In this document: positions 1 through 8,929 of the stretch, one piece after another
Position numbering within the stretch: the first letter of the stretch is position 1
Layout of the letters: each line of letters starts with the position of its first letter
From: Verrucomicrobiia bacterium
GTDB lineage: Bacteria > Verrucomicrobiota > Verrucomicrobiia > Limisphaerales > DASXHY01
Assembly: GCA_035629175.1 (NCBI GenBank)
Contig: DASPIL010000107.1
Coordinates: 237,719 to 301,718 of the forward strand
Reading direction: 5' to 3'
Length of the DNA stretch: 64,000 nucleotides
Notes under the pieces: model-generated
The model's input: only the letters and a program-made list of their open reading frames with translations
What the model was told of the DNA's origin: nothing
Database searches by the model: none
Made by a program: the position numbers and the translations under genes

Positions 1-63
1 GCACGTCAGCAGTCCATAACAAAAACCCTTGGCACTGGGTCTTCCGTGCCTATATTTCGGCCC

Positions 64-954
64 ATGCCAAACCCAACAGTTCTACAGCTCGATTTGCCGG
101 GATTCAAAAAGGTGAAAAGCGGCAAGGTTCGCGAGATTTTCGACCTCGGCGATCGCCTCCTGCTCGTTGCAACGGACAGGATCTCCGCTTTCGATGTCGT
201 GATGCCCAATGGAATCCCTCGCAAGGGCGAAGTCCTCACCCAGATTTCCCATTTCTGGTTTGATCGTTTTTCGTCGCTCGTCCCGAATCATCTGCTCGCG
301 CGTGCTGACGATCCGCTGCCGGCAAACCTGCAGCCGTTTGCTGACACTGTCACACGGCGCAGCATGATCGTGAAGAAAGCGACGCCGCTGGCCATCGAAT
401 GCATTGTTCGAGGATACCTTTCCGGTTCAGGTCTCAAGGAATATCGGAAGTCGCAAACTGTTTGCGGTATCCAGTTGCCGGCTGGCCTCACCGAATCCGC
501 CGAGTTACCCGAACCCATTTTCACGCCTTCCACCAAGGCTGAGGCAGGCCACGACGAAAACATTTCATTTCAACAGGCAGAACAGATTGTGGGCCAGGAC
601 ATCGCGGCGCGGGCGAGGGATCTCAGCCTGAAGATCTACAAGGCGGGACGCGATTACGCCCGCGAACGGGGAATTATCATTGCCGACACCAAATTCGAAT
701 TCGGAATGTTTAATGGCGAATTGATACTCATCGACGAGGTTCTGACGCCTGACTCGTCGCGGTTCTGGCCAGCCGACCAATACACGCCAGGCAAGGGCCA
801 GCCGAGCTTCGATAAACAATTCGTCCGTGATTACCTGGAAACGCTGGCGTGGGACAAGACGCCGCCGGGTCCGCGATTGCCGGACGACGTCGTAGCCAAG
901 ACAAGCGCAAAGTACGTGGATGCGTATCAGCGGTTGACTGGGCGGGCGTTGTAG
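64..954 (+). CDS. purC: SAICAR synthetase (phosphoribosylaminoimidazole-succinocarboxamide synthase)
   Basis: This cytoplasmic enzyme of de novo purine synthesis joins aspartate to CAIR, using ATP, to give SAICAR. The N-terminus carries the expected nucleotide-binding stretch (GKVREIFDLG, then ATDRISAFDVVMPNGIP). Later come ECIVRGYLSGSGLKEY and the C-terminal DTKFEFG...LIDEVLTPDSSRFWP signature. At 296 residues it belongs to the longer, yeast Ade1-like form rather than the roughly 240-residue enterobacterial form. I chose the ATG at 64; an in-frame start at 46 would add six residues that the family does not need. No clear Shine-Dalgarno is visible. The gene stands alone: no other purine gene is in the window, and an Xer-type recombinase follows on the same strand after about 55 bases. 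Confidence 0.95.
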   Translation: MPNPTVLQLDLPGFKKVKSGKVREIFDLGDRLLLVATDRISAFDVVMPNGIPRKGEVLTQISHFWFDRFSSLVPNHLLARADDPLPANLQPFADTVTRRSMIVKKATPLAIECIVRGYLSGSGLKEYRKSQTVCGIQLPAGLTESAELPEPIFTPSTKAEAGHDENISFQQAEQIVGQDIAARARDLSLKIYKAGRDYARERGIIIADTKFEFGMFNGELILIDEVLTPDSSRFWPADQYTPGKGQPSFDKQFVRDYLETLAWDKTPPGPRLPDDVVAKTSAKYVDAYQRLTGRAL

Positions 955-1009
955 CCTCACATCGGGATCAGCGGGAAAGCGGCTCGGTTGGGCAGCGAAG
1001 TTACAGCAG

Positions 1010-1969
1010 GTGTTGTCGTCATTGCCGCTGCGGCGGCCAATCCAACGTGTGAACGAGCTTGTTGAAGATTTTCTGCAGTACCTGCGTCACGAACGCGGGC
1101 AGTCGGCGAACACCGCGAAGACGTACGCAGCCCTGCTGGGAAACTTCGTGAGGTGGGCGCAACGGCAGCAAATTGCATCCTGGGAAGGCGTGACCCTGAA
1201 CCATTTGATGGCCTTTCTCCAAAACGAGCGGGAACGGCCGGTGGAGACCGAGGAAAAAGGATCCGCCCGGCGGCTCAGCAGTGAAAGCGTTTATCTTGCG
1301 ATCGCAGCGTTGCGGGCCTTCTATCGATTTGCCGAAAACGAAAAAATGCTGCCCTCAAATGTCGCAGAAAACCTTTCGTTGCCGCGCCGGTGGAAAAGAT
1401 TGCCCAAAGGGCTGACCCCCGCCGAAATTGAGAAGGTTCTCGCGAAGGAAGAGCCAGCAACACCGCAATCACTTTGCGATCATGCTGTCCTTGAGCTCGC
1501 CTACGCTTCAGGCCTGCGCCTGAGCGAACTTAAAAATCTGAGACTGGAACAGTTGCACCTGGATGCAGGTTTTATCAACGTCATCGGGAAGGGCAACAAG
1601 GAGCGGGTCGTCCCGGTGGGCAAGAAAGCGGCAGAGGCATTGAACCGTTATCTGCAATCCGGCCGACCCAGGCTCGTGACGCCAAGATCCCCTGCGACAG
1701 TTTTCCTGACGAACCGCGGGAGTGGTTTTGCAGCGGTGACATTGTGGAAGCGAATCAAGCGTCGCGTTGCTCGCAGCGGCGTTTCCCGCAACATCACCCC
1801 TCACATGCTGAGGCACAGCTTTGCAACCGATCTGCTGGAACACGGGGCGGACTTGCGAGTGATTCAGGAATTACTCGGCCATGCGAACATCAGCACCACC
1901 GAGATTTACACGCACGTGAGTGGGAACCGGCTGAGGGATATTCATCGACGCTTCCACCCGCGTGCGTGA
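1010..1969 (+). CDS. Tyrosine recombinase of the XerC/XerD type
   Basis: This is a site-specific recombinase of the size (319 aa) used for chromosome dimer resolution at dif. The N-terminal SAM-like DNA-binding domain covers about residues 15-115 and the catalytic domain about 135-310. All catalytic residues are present: R170 (SGLRLSEL), K194 (GKGNKER), H265 and R268 (HMLRHSF), H291 (LLGHANI) and the nucleophile Y300 (TEIYTHV). The listed start is GTG; an in-frame GTG 13 codons later is possible. No attachment site, excisionase or phage gene lies beside it, so a housekeeping Xer role is more likely than a prophage integrase. I cannot tell XerC from XerD by sequence alone. It converges with the Ig-domain gene, about 22 bases away. 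Confidence 0.9.
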   Translation: MLSSLPLRRPIQRVNELVEDFLQYLRHERGQSANTAKTYAALLGNFVRWAQRQQIASWEGVTLNHLMAFLQNERERPVETEEKGSARRLSSESVYLAIAALRAFYRFAENEKMLPSNVAENLSLPRRWKRLPKGLTPAEIEKVLAKEEPATPQSLCDHAVLELAYASGLRLSELKNLRLEQLHLDAGFINVIGKGNKERVVPVGKKAAEALNRYLQSGRPRLVTPRSPATVFLTNRGSGFAAVTLWKRIKRRVARSGVSRNITPHMLRHSFATDLLEHGADLRVIQELLGHANISTTEIYTHVSGNRLRDIHRRFHPRA

Positions 1970-1991
1970 CCCGCGCGATGCAGGAGCCGCA

Positions 1992-3881
1992 CTATTGCGT
2001 GACGGTCTGGTAGAACCGACGGACCCTATTTGTGGTGGATTGGTCCAGGATTTCAGCGACGCCCGTTAGGGACGTGTTTGTCGCGATCGGCTCCCAATGA
2101 CTGAGGTTTGTGGAAGCAAGGATCACATAGCTCCTGCCGATCGGAACCGACATCTGAAGCTTGAACCCCTCTGGGGTCAGTCCGCTCCCAGTGAATTTCG
2201 GCACTGGATCGTTGACGATGAGCGAAACCGTTGCGATGGAGCCCGGCGCAATTCCGTCAGAGCCGCGGTACGAGAATGAATCGATTCCATGAAAGTTTCC
2301 TGCCGGCGTGTAGGTGAAGCTTCCATCAGCGCTGAGGACCAACGTTCCATCTGTCACGTCGGTAACAAGGACTGCCCGCAAATCCGCTGGTTCATTATCA
2401 ACGTCGGTGTCGTTTGCGAGAAGCCCGTTCGCCGGGATGCTCAATGGCACATTAATCGTCGTGCTGTACGAATCGTCCTGGGCAACAGGCGCGTCATTCA
2501 CTGGAACGACAGTCACCGTCGCAGATCCGGCAACCTGGTTGGTTCCATCGGAAACTGTGTACGTTACCAGGGCGCTGCCATGAAAATTCGCCGCCGGGGT
2601 GAATAAGATGGCTCCTTCATCCACAACAGCGCTGCCGTTTTCTGCGGATATGGCGAGCAAGGTCAGCGGGGTGCCATCAGGATCGAAATCGTTATCAAGG
2701 ACACCGATCACCACGCTCGTATCTTCCAACGTGTTGGTTTCCTCATTGGTGACCACGGGCGGATCGTTAATCGCGGCCACCTGTATGGTGACAGTTGCAG
2801 GGCTGGAAATCGTGCTGCCAAATACCTGAAACCAGATGTCCACGCCCTGGTTTGTCGAGTGTTTGTAGTAACTGCCGCGGCTGTAATTGTTGGCACCCTT
2901 TTCCAGGAAGAATTCTTTTCCATTCGACGCGCCGCATTCGAGATTCAGGTAGTATGTCGTGCCTGAAACAAACGGACCAACAGGTTCATCGAAAGCGATT
3001 TCGTAGGTTTGAAAGGAGCTTCCAGCGGTGGTGTTCGTCACGCTGGAGGAGTCGATTGCCACCGTGCTTCCACCGATGGCGCCGCCGTTGATTGATGTGC
3101 CGATACTGAAAATCAGGTCAGAATTGGGGGCGCTGGACTCTCGGGAGAGACGCAGCACGACTTTTGAAATCATGTAATTCGGTTGGCCGGTGTCGCCATG
3201 ACGAAACGATTGCGATCCCTCCTGGCCCTGCTTGATGCCTTCCTTGCTGCCCCCGATCGCTGATTGCTCGAGCGCCAGCAGCGCCGAACTCGCTGCGCGG
3301 TATTTGAATGACGCAGTGCCGCTGAAACCTGCTGGTGGGGTGTATTCGAATGAACCATTCGAATTCAGAACCACAGATCCGTTGCTGACGTCGCTCAGTA
3401 TGGCTGCCAGCAATGGCTCGTTGCGCGGCTCGAGATCATTCGCAAGGACGCCCGCGACAGGGACTTGGAGGATTTGATTTTCCACTGTGGTGAAGCCATC
3501 CGGATTGGCGACTGGTGAATCGATGCCGACGACGGCGAGACTGGCTGGCTGACTGTCCACGGTTCCACTTCCGTTCTTTACCTCGACCCAGTAGTTCGCT
3601 GCGTCATTTGCGCTCACGTCGTTCAGAATGAGGATGCTTGAATTTGCACCCCCAATCCGCTGGGCACCCTTGTACCATTTGTATTGAAGGGACGTGGCGC
3701 TCAAGGCTACGACCGAAAACACCGCGGTGCCTCCAATTTGGACACGGATGGCTAAAGGTTGGACAACGACGATTGGGGGCGGACCGAACTGCGCGAGCCC
3801 TTTTGGCACCATTGCGGCGAAGAAAACCAACAGCAGAACCCCTCTTGAGGCAAGGTTTCGAAGGTGTGTCATGTTCTTCAT
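1992..3881 (-). CDS. Secreted protein with Ig-like and cadherin/VCBS-like repeats
   Basis: This 629-residue exported protein begins with a signal peptide (basic start, hydrophobic core LLLVFFAAMVP, cleavage near LAQ). An Ig-like domain follows at about 35-120 (KWYKGAQ...NDAANYWVEVKNGSG). Next come cadherin-like/Big_9-type repeats, each with a GVLANDLEP- or NDTDVDNEP-like motif and a later FEYTPPAGFSG- or FTYTPAGNFHG-like motif. Between the first repeat and the next lies an inserted beta-rich module (about 205-365) resembling a choice-of-anchor domain. The C-terminal 60 residues (SYVILASTNLSHWEPI...RRFYQTV) resemble a C-terminal module common in Verrucomicrobiota exported proteins. The likely role is adhesion or extracellular binding; no catalytic motif is seen. 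It lies 36 bases downstream of the TonB receptor on the same strand, so co-transcription is possible. Confidence 0.8.
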   Translation of the reverse strand: MKNMTHLRNLASRGVLLLVFFAAMVPKGLAQFGPPPIVVVQPLAIRVQIGGTAVFSVVALSATSLQYKWYKGAQRIGGANSSILILNDVSANDAANYWVEVKNGSGTVDSQPASLAVVGIDSPVANPDGFTTVENQILQVPVAGVLANDLEPRNEPLLAAILSDVSNGSVVLNSNGSFEYTPPAGFSGTASFKYRAASSALLALEQSAIGGSKEGIKQGQEGSQSFRHGDTGQPNYMISKVVLRLSRESSAPNSDLIFSIGTSINGGAIGGSTVAIDSSSVTNTTAGSSFQTYEIAFDEPVGPFVSGTTYYLNLECGASNGKEFFLEKGANNYSRGSYYKHSTNQGVDIWFQVFGSTISSPATVTIQVAAINDPPVVTNEETNTLEDTSVVIGVLDNDFDPDGTPLTLLAISAENGSAVVDEGAILFTPAANFHGSALVTYTVSDGTNQVAGSATVTVVPVNDAPVAQDDSYSTTINVPLSIPANGLLANDTDVDNEPADLRAVLVTDVTDGTLVLSADGSFTYTPAGNFHGIDSFSYRGSDGIAPGSIATVSLIVNDPVPKFTGSGLTPEGFKLQMSVPIGRSYVILASTNLSHWEPIATNTSLTGVAEILDQSTTNRVRRFYQTVTQ

Positions 3882-3917
3882 AGGGTGCGCCGTTTCAGGA
3901 GCGAATATTGTGCCGCA

Positions 3918-5942
3918 TCAGAACCGATACGTGAGCTTTAACCTGAAACTCCTGCCATCCTGTTCGATCAAATCCTGCCGATGAAACCGGCTGGCCGGGT
4001 CGTTGTACTTCCGGTCCAAGAGGTTATAAATGCTGGCTGATGCTTCGAGGTTCTCGATCAGGTTTTGACTGAACAACGTGAAGTTAACGATTCCATAACC
4101 GGCAGCGTCCCGGCCAACGGTTGATTCACCCGGGGCTGTCCCGGTGAAGATGGAGTGGCGTGCCGATTGATAGTGAAATTCCAAGGCAGCAAAGAGCTTC
4201 TCCCGCACGAGGGGAATGCTCAGGGCGCATTTGACCAAGTGATTCGGTGAATCCGGCAGGTGGCTGCCATTTGCCCGATCCTCGGCATTCTGCAATGTGT
4301 AGCTCAACCGCGTGCGGATTCCGTTGGTCCAGGCGCCATCCATTGCGAGTTCAACTCCCTGCGCGCGCGCGTCGAAATTGCGAAACTCCCCGGCCTGAAA
4401 CGAAATCAGGTCATCCATTTCGTTCCAGAACCCGGAAATCGAAGAACGCAGGGTTCGGGTGATTTCCTGTTCAAAGATGAGCTCATATGCGCTGATTGTT
4501 TCTGGCTGGAGGTCACGGAAATTGGGATCGCTCAGCTCGCGAAAGTTCGGCGCGCGAAATGCCGTGCCGTATACCGCCTTGAAGGAGGAACCTTCCCATG
4601 CGTTGTAAATAGCCGCCAGCCGCGGGTTTACCGCCCCGTCCGTGTCACCGTACTTGTCGTAGCGCACCCCGCCGCTCAGATGCAGGTTCTTCTGTATTTC
4701 AAAATCGGTCTGCGCGTAAAATCCGTAGCTGCGGCGGTCGAGCGAAATCTGCGTGCCGCCCGGAACCAGCACCGCCTTTTCCTGCCTGAAATCATCCCGG
4801 TACTCAGCGCCGAGGCTGACCATGTGGCGATCCCACAACTTCTTGCTTACCTGGATCTCAGTCCCCCACCACTCGCCTGCCTGCCGTTCACGGGTCACGT
4901 TTGTGGACGTGGCGGCTACGAGAGGGTACCCAATTGAAAAATCATTTCGGTCGTAATACAGCCGCGCGGTCAGCGCCAGGCCGTCATCGAACTGATGGCT
5001 ATAACGCAGGGCCGTGTAGGCGCGTTCGTCGACCGTTCGCAGCCCTGCCTGGTTAAACGCCGAGAGGAACTGTGCCGTGGGATTCTCCTTCTCCCGTCGG
5101 ATATAGCTCCCTTCCAAGGTGAAGTCCCCGAAAGCAATGGATCCAAATAAGCTTCCGAATTGATCGCTGTCGAGGTCTTCAGCAATGCCGCGGTTCTGGC
5201 CGGGTGTGTTGAATTGCGGATAAAAAAGCCGATCGTCTCCGCTGCTTTCGTAAAATGTTCCAGAGAGGAGCATCCGGAATCCGTTCGAGAATTCCTTCCC
5301 AAAGCTCACACGCGCCTTCCACGTTTCGAAACCGCCGTAATCGGCGGAGACCTCGGTTCCGTTCAGCTGGGCAGGTTGCCGGGTGATGACATTCACCACG
5401 CCGAAAAATGCGTTGTTGCCGTACAGAACGGAACCCGGTCCCCGAATGATTTCCACCCGCTCGATCAGGTCAACGTCGAGGATAAACGCAGTGTCGATGA
5501 ACGCGCCATCCGTCAGGTTGTTGTTCACCCGATGGCCGTTGATCAGCAGGAGGATGCGGCTGTTGAAGTCGCCGAGGCTGACGCCGCGGACTCCGACGAT
5601 TGCATAGTTTCGATCATACGAAACATGAAATCCCTGGACGCTTTCGAGCACATCTCCGAGGGTGCGATGACCGTAGCGCCGAATCTCGTCGGCGGTAATC
5701 ACGGAAATGGACGAGGGCGCGGCCGTGACTTTCTGTTCAAACTTGGAAGCACCGAACACCGTTGGCACCTCAATCTCCATCAACACTTCCAAGGGCAAAT
5801 CACTCAGGTCCTGGCTTTCCACAGCCGGAGCCGTCCCGCTGGTCGCTCCCATCAGAAGAATGCAAACGGAGCGGAATCCAGGGAATGCGCGCAAGCGGGT
5901 GAACGCCCGCCTGAACATCATTGGCACGATGGATTGGTTCAT
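3918..5942 (-). CDS. TonB-dependent outer-membrane receptor
   Basis: This is a 674-residue outer-membrane active transporter for a large substrate (iron chelate, cobalamin, peptide or glycan), powered by TonB. A hydrophobic export signal lies near residues 20-42. The plug domain (about 60-175) contains SSISVITADEIRRYGHRTLGDVLESV, GVRGVSLGDFNSRILLLINGHRVN and VEIIRGPGSVLYGNNAFFGVVNVIT, all classic for the family. The remaining sequence is a beta-barrel ending in an aromatic residue (KLTYRF), as needed for Bam-mediated insertion. It resembles the CirA/BtuB/vitamin B12-type group, but the substrate cannot be named. Upstream lies a long leader (to 6336) with a strong hairpin; I found no recognisable cobalamin or other riboswitch. 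No ABC importer or TonB gene is nearby. Confidence 0.92.
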   Translation of the reverse strand: MNQSIVPMMFRRAFTRLRAFPGFRSVCILLMGATSGTAPAVESQDLSDLPLEVLMEIEVPTVFGASKFEQKVTAAPSSISVITADEIRRYGHRTLGDVLESVQGFHVSYDRNYAIVGVRGVSLGDFNSRILLLINGHRVNNNLTDGAFIDTAFILDVDLIERVEIIRGPGSVLYGNNAFFGVVNVITRQPAQLNGTEVSADYGGFETWKARVSFGKEFSNGFRMLLSGTFYESSGDDRLFYPQFNTPGQNRGIAEDLDSDQFGSLFGSIAFGDFTLEGSYIRREKENPTAQFLSAFNQAGLRTVDERAYTALRYSHQFDDGLALTARLYYDRNDFSIGYPLVAATSTNVTRERQAGEWWGTEIQVSKKLWDRHMVSLGAEYRDDFRQEKAVLVPGGTQISLDRRSYGFYAQTDFEIQKNLHLSGGVRYDKYGDTDGAVNPRLAAIYNAWEGSSFKAVYGTAFRAPNFRELSDPNFRDLQPETISAYELIFEQEITRTLRSSISGFWNEMDDLISFQAGEFRNFDARAQGVELAMDGAWTNGIRTRLSYTLQNAEDRANGSHLPDSPNHLVKCALSIPLVREKLFAALEFHYQSARHSIFTGTAPGESTVGRDAAGYGIVNFTLFSQNLIENLEASASIYNLLDRKYNDPASRFHRQDLIEQDGRSFRLKLTYRF

Positions 5943-6336
5943 CTCATCCGCCTAAAGATGTCCGCGCCCGGCATTTGCCGGGCCAGCGAGGTTCGCTCTC
6001 GGCCATCACTCGGTGCAGAGTTGGGCTCCGATCTGTCATTTTTGATTGATGGGCACTCGATCGCGATCATGTTGCGTGTCGAAGTTCCCCAGTTCGTATC
6101 GAGCCGGTCCGCTGTTCCTAGCGTCTTTTGCTGTGCTGGACTAAGCCATTCTTGGCCGGCTCAAGGTCCATCGGCAGATCGCGTGCATTCCTGAGGTGAA
6201 ACCGGAGAAAGAGTGTGTTTTGTCCGCAAAATGCGTGGAACTTGAGTCCACCCTGGAGGAGGACACACCGCAGCGGCGGTAAAGATTTATGCCGCGGGTT
6301 TGGCTGGGGAACGTATGCCGCTGGAATGGCGGCGGG
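5943..6336. other. 394-base intergenic region with a hairpin before the TonB receptor
   Basis: No gene is supported here; the open frames crossing it are antisense extensions of the receptor. The one clear structure is a perfect palindromic hairpin at 5966-5983 (GCCCGGC, loop ATTT, GCCGGGC), about 24 bases before the receptor start on the reverse strand. It could shape the 5' leader or act as an attenuator. I looked for a cobalamin-type riboswitch and saw no convincing core. Confidence 0.5.
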
Positions 6337-6636
6337 TTAGGCGAAGTCGTAAACCACCACGCGTTTGACCACGCGCTTTACCACTTTTTCGACAAACTCG
6401 ATGTGCAGCGGATGCACCTGGTAGTCGTCCTGCGTTTTTTTATCGGGAAAAACGATGTTCAAACCGACCTGATACGTTTGGTCGACGACCGGTCGATGGC
6501 TTCCTGCCATTTTGCCGACATGAAAATGGAGCGCGCCCGGCACAGGCCGCAAATACTTTTCTGCGCCCGCAATCACTTCATCCGCTGCCGAGGCCTGCTC
6601 AGGATCCGTCCAAAAGATGACAACGTGTGAAAACAT
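6337..6636 (-). CDS. Dabb (stress-responsive A/B barrel) domain protein
   Basis: This 99-residue protein starts FSHVVIFWTDPEQ and has the Dabb layout: an N-terminal strand with a histidine, an alpha-helical middle (ADEVIAGAEKYLRPVPGALHFHVGK), the family-like stretch QTYQVGLNIVFPDKKTQDDYQVHPLHIEFVEKVV, and a C-terminal strand (VKRVVVYDFA). Dabb proteins are small dimeric alpha/beta barrels; some are enzymes but most have no known reaction, and none is assigned here. The internal ATG at 6636 is chosen because the family begins near MFxHVV; an upstream start at 6699 would add unrelated residues. It is divergent from fabD, with a 125-base gap holding short heptamer repeats. Confidence 0.78.
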   Translation of the reverse strand: MFSHVVIFWTDPEQASAADEVIAGAEKYLRPVPGALHFHVGKMAGSHRPVVDQTYQVGLNIVFPDKKTQDDYQVHPLHIEFVEKVVKRVVKRVVVYDFA

Positions 6637-6664
6637 GGGCGCGAGCGTATGTAAACAGCAGCCC

Positions 6665-6685
6665 CTTGTCAGTTGTTTGTTCCTT
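6665..6685 (+). repeat. Short heptamer repeat (CTTGTCA GTTGTTT GTTCCTT)
   Basis: Three in-phase 7-base units lie between the divergent Dabb gene and fabD. The core TTGTCAGTTGTT recurs exactly at 42065-42076, upstream of larB, which also consists of 7-base units. I group them with the longer heptamer arrays before ftsK and between the YkgJ-type gene and fmt. Confidence 0.45.
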
Positions 6686-6761
6686 GAAGCATTAACCACG
6701 GCATTGATTTCGAGGTTTCCGCTTTTCGCTGTGCGCCTTTTGTGCTTATGTCCCGGCCTTT

Positions 6762-7691
6762 ATGAGCAAGACAGCTTTATTGTTCGCCGGCCAGGGGGCG
6801 CAGACCGTTGGCATGGGAAAGGACTTCTTCGCGCAATCAGCCGCGGGACAATGGTGGTTTGAGCGAGCCAACACCGCGGTCGGATTTGACCTGGCTTCCG
6901 TCTGCTTCGAAGGGCCGGAGGCGGAACTCACGAAAACGGAGAATGCGCAGCCTGGAATTTTCCTGGTGAGCTGGGTTGCGTTTCAGCTGCTGAAGGAGCG
7001 GGTGCCAGGGCTTCGCTTCCAAGCTACAGCAGGCTTGTCATTGGGCGAGTTCACAGCCCTGACAGCAGCGGAATCGATGACCTTTGAAGATGCGCTTCGG
7101 ATCGTGAGGCAACGCGGACGTTTTATGCAGGAGGCCTGCGAGGCCACGCGCGGCGGAATGGCCGCAATTATCGGGCTGGATGAAACCCCGACGCGCGAAG
7201 TTTGCAGGGACGCCGGGGTCGAACTTGCCAACTTGAACTGCCCCGGCCAACTAGTGATTTCAGGTGAGGCCGATCGCATTCAGAATGCATGCGAACTGGC
7301 AAAGGCAAAAGGCGCACGACGCGCCCTCCCTCTGGCGGTCGCAGGCGCGTATCACTCGCCCTTGATGGCCAGTGCCCAGCCAAAGCTGCGGGCGGAACTC
7401 GCGTCCGCGCGGATATCCCCGCCATTGGTGCCCGTCATTTCAAATGTGACAGCCCAGCCGCATTCGGAGCCCATTTCCATCAGCAGTCGGCTGGTCGAAC
7501 AGGTCACCGCCTCTGTGCGATGGGAAGAATCCATGCGATACCTGCTGGGCCAGGGATTCACACGTTTCATCGAACTCGGCCCTGGCACCGCGCTCAGCGG
7601 GTTTATGAAACGCATCGACAAATCCGCGCAAATGCTGAACGTGGCGGATGTTGCGAGTCTCGACGCAACGGCGGCGGCTTTGGGAACTTGA
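6762..7691 (+). CDS. fabD: Malonyl-CoA:ACP transacylase
   Basis: FabD moves the malonyl group from CoA to the acyl carrier protein, supplying the extender unit of type II fatty acid synthesis in the cytoplasm. The 309-residue protein has the N-terminal FAGQGAQ motif (8-14), the nucleophile Ser93 in GLSLGE, Arg118 for binding the malonyl carboxylate (RQRGRFMQ), and the catalytic His198 in GAYHSPLM. The length is normal. It heads the order fabD-fabG-acpP-fabF, with fabG starting 33 bases after its stop. fabH and plsX, which often precede fabD, are not here; a divergent Dabb gene lies upstream instead. Confidence 0.96.
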   Translation: MSKTALLFAGQGAQTVGMGKDFFAQSAAGQWWFERANTAVGFDLASVCFEGPEAELTKTENAQPGIFLVSWVAFQLLKERVPGLRFQATAGLSLGEFTALTAAESMTFEDALRIVRQRGRFMQEACEATRGGMAAIIGLDETPTREVCRDAGVELANLNCPGQLVISGEADRIQNACELAKAKGARRALPLAVAGAYHSPLMASAQPKLRAELASARISPPLVPVISNVTAQPHSEPISISSRLVEQVTASVRWEESMRYLLGQGFTRFIELGPGTALSGFMKRIDKSAQMLNVADVASLDATAAALGT

Positions 7692-7724
7692 TCCCATTCC
7701 ATGCATCACGTATCACGTAGCGCC

Positions 7725-8468
7725 ATGAGTCAACTTGCCAATCAGATCGCGGTGGTGACGGGTGCGGGCCGTGGGATCGGCCGCGCGGTCGCACTTAAGT
7801 TCGCCGCCGAAGGGGCGGATGTCGTTTGCGTCTCGCGAACGCAGGAGAACTCAGACAAGGTTGCGGCCGAAATCCGGGCTCTGGGCCGGTCGTCGTGGGC
7901 TCATTCCGTCGATGTTTCAGACGGGGCGGCGGTCGCCAGTGCTGCCGAAAAGATCCTGGCCGAATGCGGGAAGGTCGACATCCTTGTGAACAACGCCGGG
8001 GTCACGCGCGATGGGTTGCTGATGCGGATGAGTGAGGCGGATTGGGATACGGTTTTGAACACGAACCTCAAGGGCGCCTTCCTGTTCACAAAAGCCTTTG
8101 CACGCCAATTTGCCAAACAGCGTTCTGGCCGTATTATCAATGTCGCTTCGGTGATCGGTTTGATCGGGAATGCGGGACAGGCCAACTACGCTGCGAGCAA
8201 GGCCGGTTTGATCGGCTTCACGCAATCGGTCGCGCGCGAACTTGCCGGCCGTTCCGTGACTTGCAATGCACTCGCACCCGGATTCATTGAGACGGACATG
8301 ACTTCAGCTCTGAATGCCGAACTGAAAGCGGAACTGCTGAAGCGGATCCCGCTCGGGAGCTTTGGCCGGGCGGATGACATTGCAAGCGCCGCGTTGTATC
8401 TGGCGAGTCCCGGGGCTCGTTACGTCACCGGGCAAGTGCTCACCGTTGATGGTGGAATGGTAATGTAA
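7725..8468 (+). CDS. fabG: 3-oxoacyl-ACP reductase
   Basis: FabG uses NADPH to reduce 3-ketoacyl-ACP to 3-hydroxyacyl-ACP. It is a 247-residue short-chain dehydrogenase: the nucleotide-binding TGAGRGIG (12-19), the NNAG motif (89-92), and the catalytic Ser142, Tyr155 and Lys159 (YAASK) are all in place. It ends in the usual VTGQVLTVDGGMVM. I start it at the ATG at 7725, which gives the standard FabG N-terminus; a start at 7701 would add eight residues with no family support. It lies between fabD and acpP, so the assignment to fatty acid synthesis rests on context as well as sequence. Confidence 0.95.
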   Translation: MSQLANQIAVVTGAGRGIGRAVALKFAAEGADVVCVSRTQENSDKVAAEIRALGRSSWAHSVDVSDGAAVASAAEKILAECGKVDILVNNAGVTRDGLLMRMSEADWDTVLNTNLKGAFLFTKAFARQFAKQRSGRIINVASVIGLIGNAGQANYAASKAGLIGFTQSVARELAGRSVTCNALAPGFIETDMTSALNAELKAELLKRIPLGSFGRADDIASAALYLASPGARYVTGQVLTVDGGMVM

Positions 8469-8553
8469 CTGCGGCTTGAACAGCAGATTTGGACAGCAAA
8501 ATTGCGTCAGAAAAACACGATAATTTGCGCGGGAAGAAAATGTGAATCGGGGC

Positions 8554-8582
8554 TTGACGCCCCCTTCACCGTGGCATAGACA
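8554..8582 (+). promoter_or_regulatory. Candidate sigma-70 promoter for acpP
   Basis: TTGACG at 8554-8559 and TAGACA at 8577-8582 are separated by 17 bases, the ideal spacing for a housekeeping promoter. It lies 31 bases before the acpP start, in the 145-base gap after fabG. A separate promoter fits the known need for ACP in excess over the other fatty-acid enzymes. No experimental start is known. Confidence 0.5.
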
Positions 8583-8613
8583 CACTGCAAATAACGAAGA
8601 ACCGGAGAAAACC

Positions 8614-8859
8614 ATGGCTGAAAAAACTATTGAACAGCGAGTAAAGGATATCATTGTCGAGCAGTTGGGGGTGAATGCAGACCAGGTCACGCCCGAAGCG
8701 AAGTTCATTGAGGACCTCGGCGCTGACTCGCTCGATACCGTCGAATTGGTCATGGCTCTCGAAGAAGAGTTTGGCAGCGAGATCCCTGATGAACAGGCCG
8801 AGAAACTGCAGAGCGTCGGGGACGTGATCAAGTACGTCGAAGAGACCCAGCAAAAGTAA
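8614..8859 (+). CDS. acpP: Acyl carrier protein
   Basis: ACP carries growing acyl chains on a 4'-phosphopantetheine arm. The 81-residue acidic protein has the modification site Ser39 in the invariant GADSLD context and the following helix II ([19 protein letters not shown]). The start at 8614 gives the standard [14 protein letters not shown]-terminus and is preceded by CCGGAG, one of the few Shine-Dalgarno-like sequences in the window; the open frame extends 24 codons further upstream, through the likely promoter, and is not used. It is followed by a strong hairpin and then fabF. Confidence 0.97.
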   Translation: MAEKTIEQRVKDIIVEQLGVNADQVTPEAKFIEDLGADSLDTVELVMALEEEFGSEIPDEQAEKLQSVGDVIKYVEETQQK

Positions 8860-8878
8860 TTGTCACCGCGGATTTTCC

Positions 8879-8915
8879 GGGGCAGCTTGAGCTGCGTGCC
8901 AGCCTAAGCTGCCCC
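8879..8915 (+). terminator. Terminator-like hairpin between acpP and fabF
   Basis: GGGGCAGCTT at 8879-8888 pairs with AAGCTGCCCC at 8906-8915, a perfect 10-base stem, followed at once by the T-rich TTTCGTTTTA. It begins 20 bases after the acpP stop and ends 14 bases before the fabF start. It could partly end acpP transcripts and so set the ACP to FabF ratio. fabF may also need its own promoter, which I do not see. Confidence 0.7.
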
Positions 8916-8929
8916 TTTCGTTTTACTCT

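Noticed and set aside
1010..1969. Prophage or genomic-island integrase
   Set aside because: The protein has Xer length and layout, and no phage gene, tRNA or direct repeat is near.
5160..6194. Forward-strand frame of 344 codons running into the intergenic region
   Set aside because: Most of it is antisense to the TonB receptor and its composition is not protein-like.
5943..6336. Possible cobalamin riboswitch before the TonB receptor
   Set aside because: Such receptors often have one, but I could not find a convincing conserved core on the reverse strand; only a simple hairpin is present.
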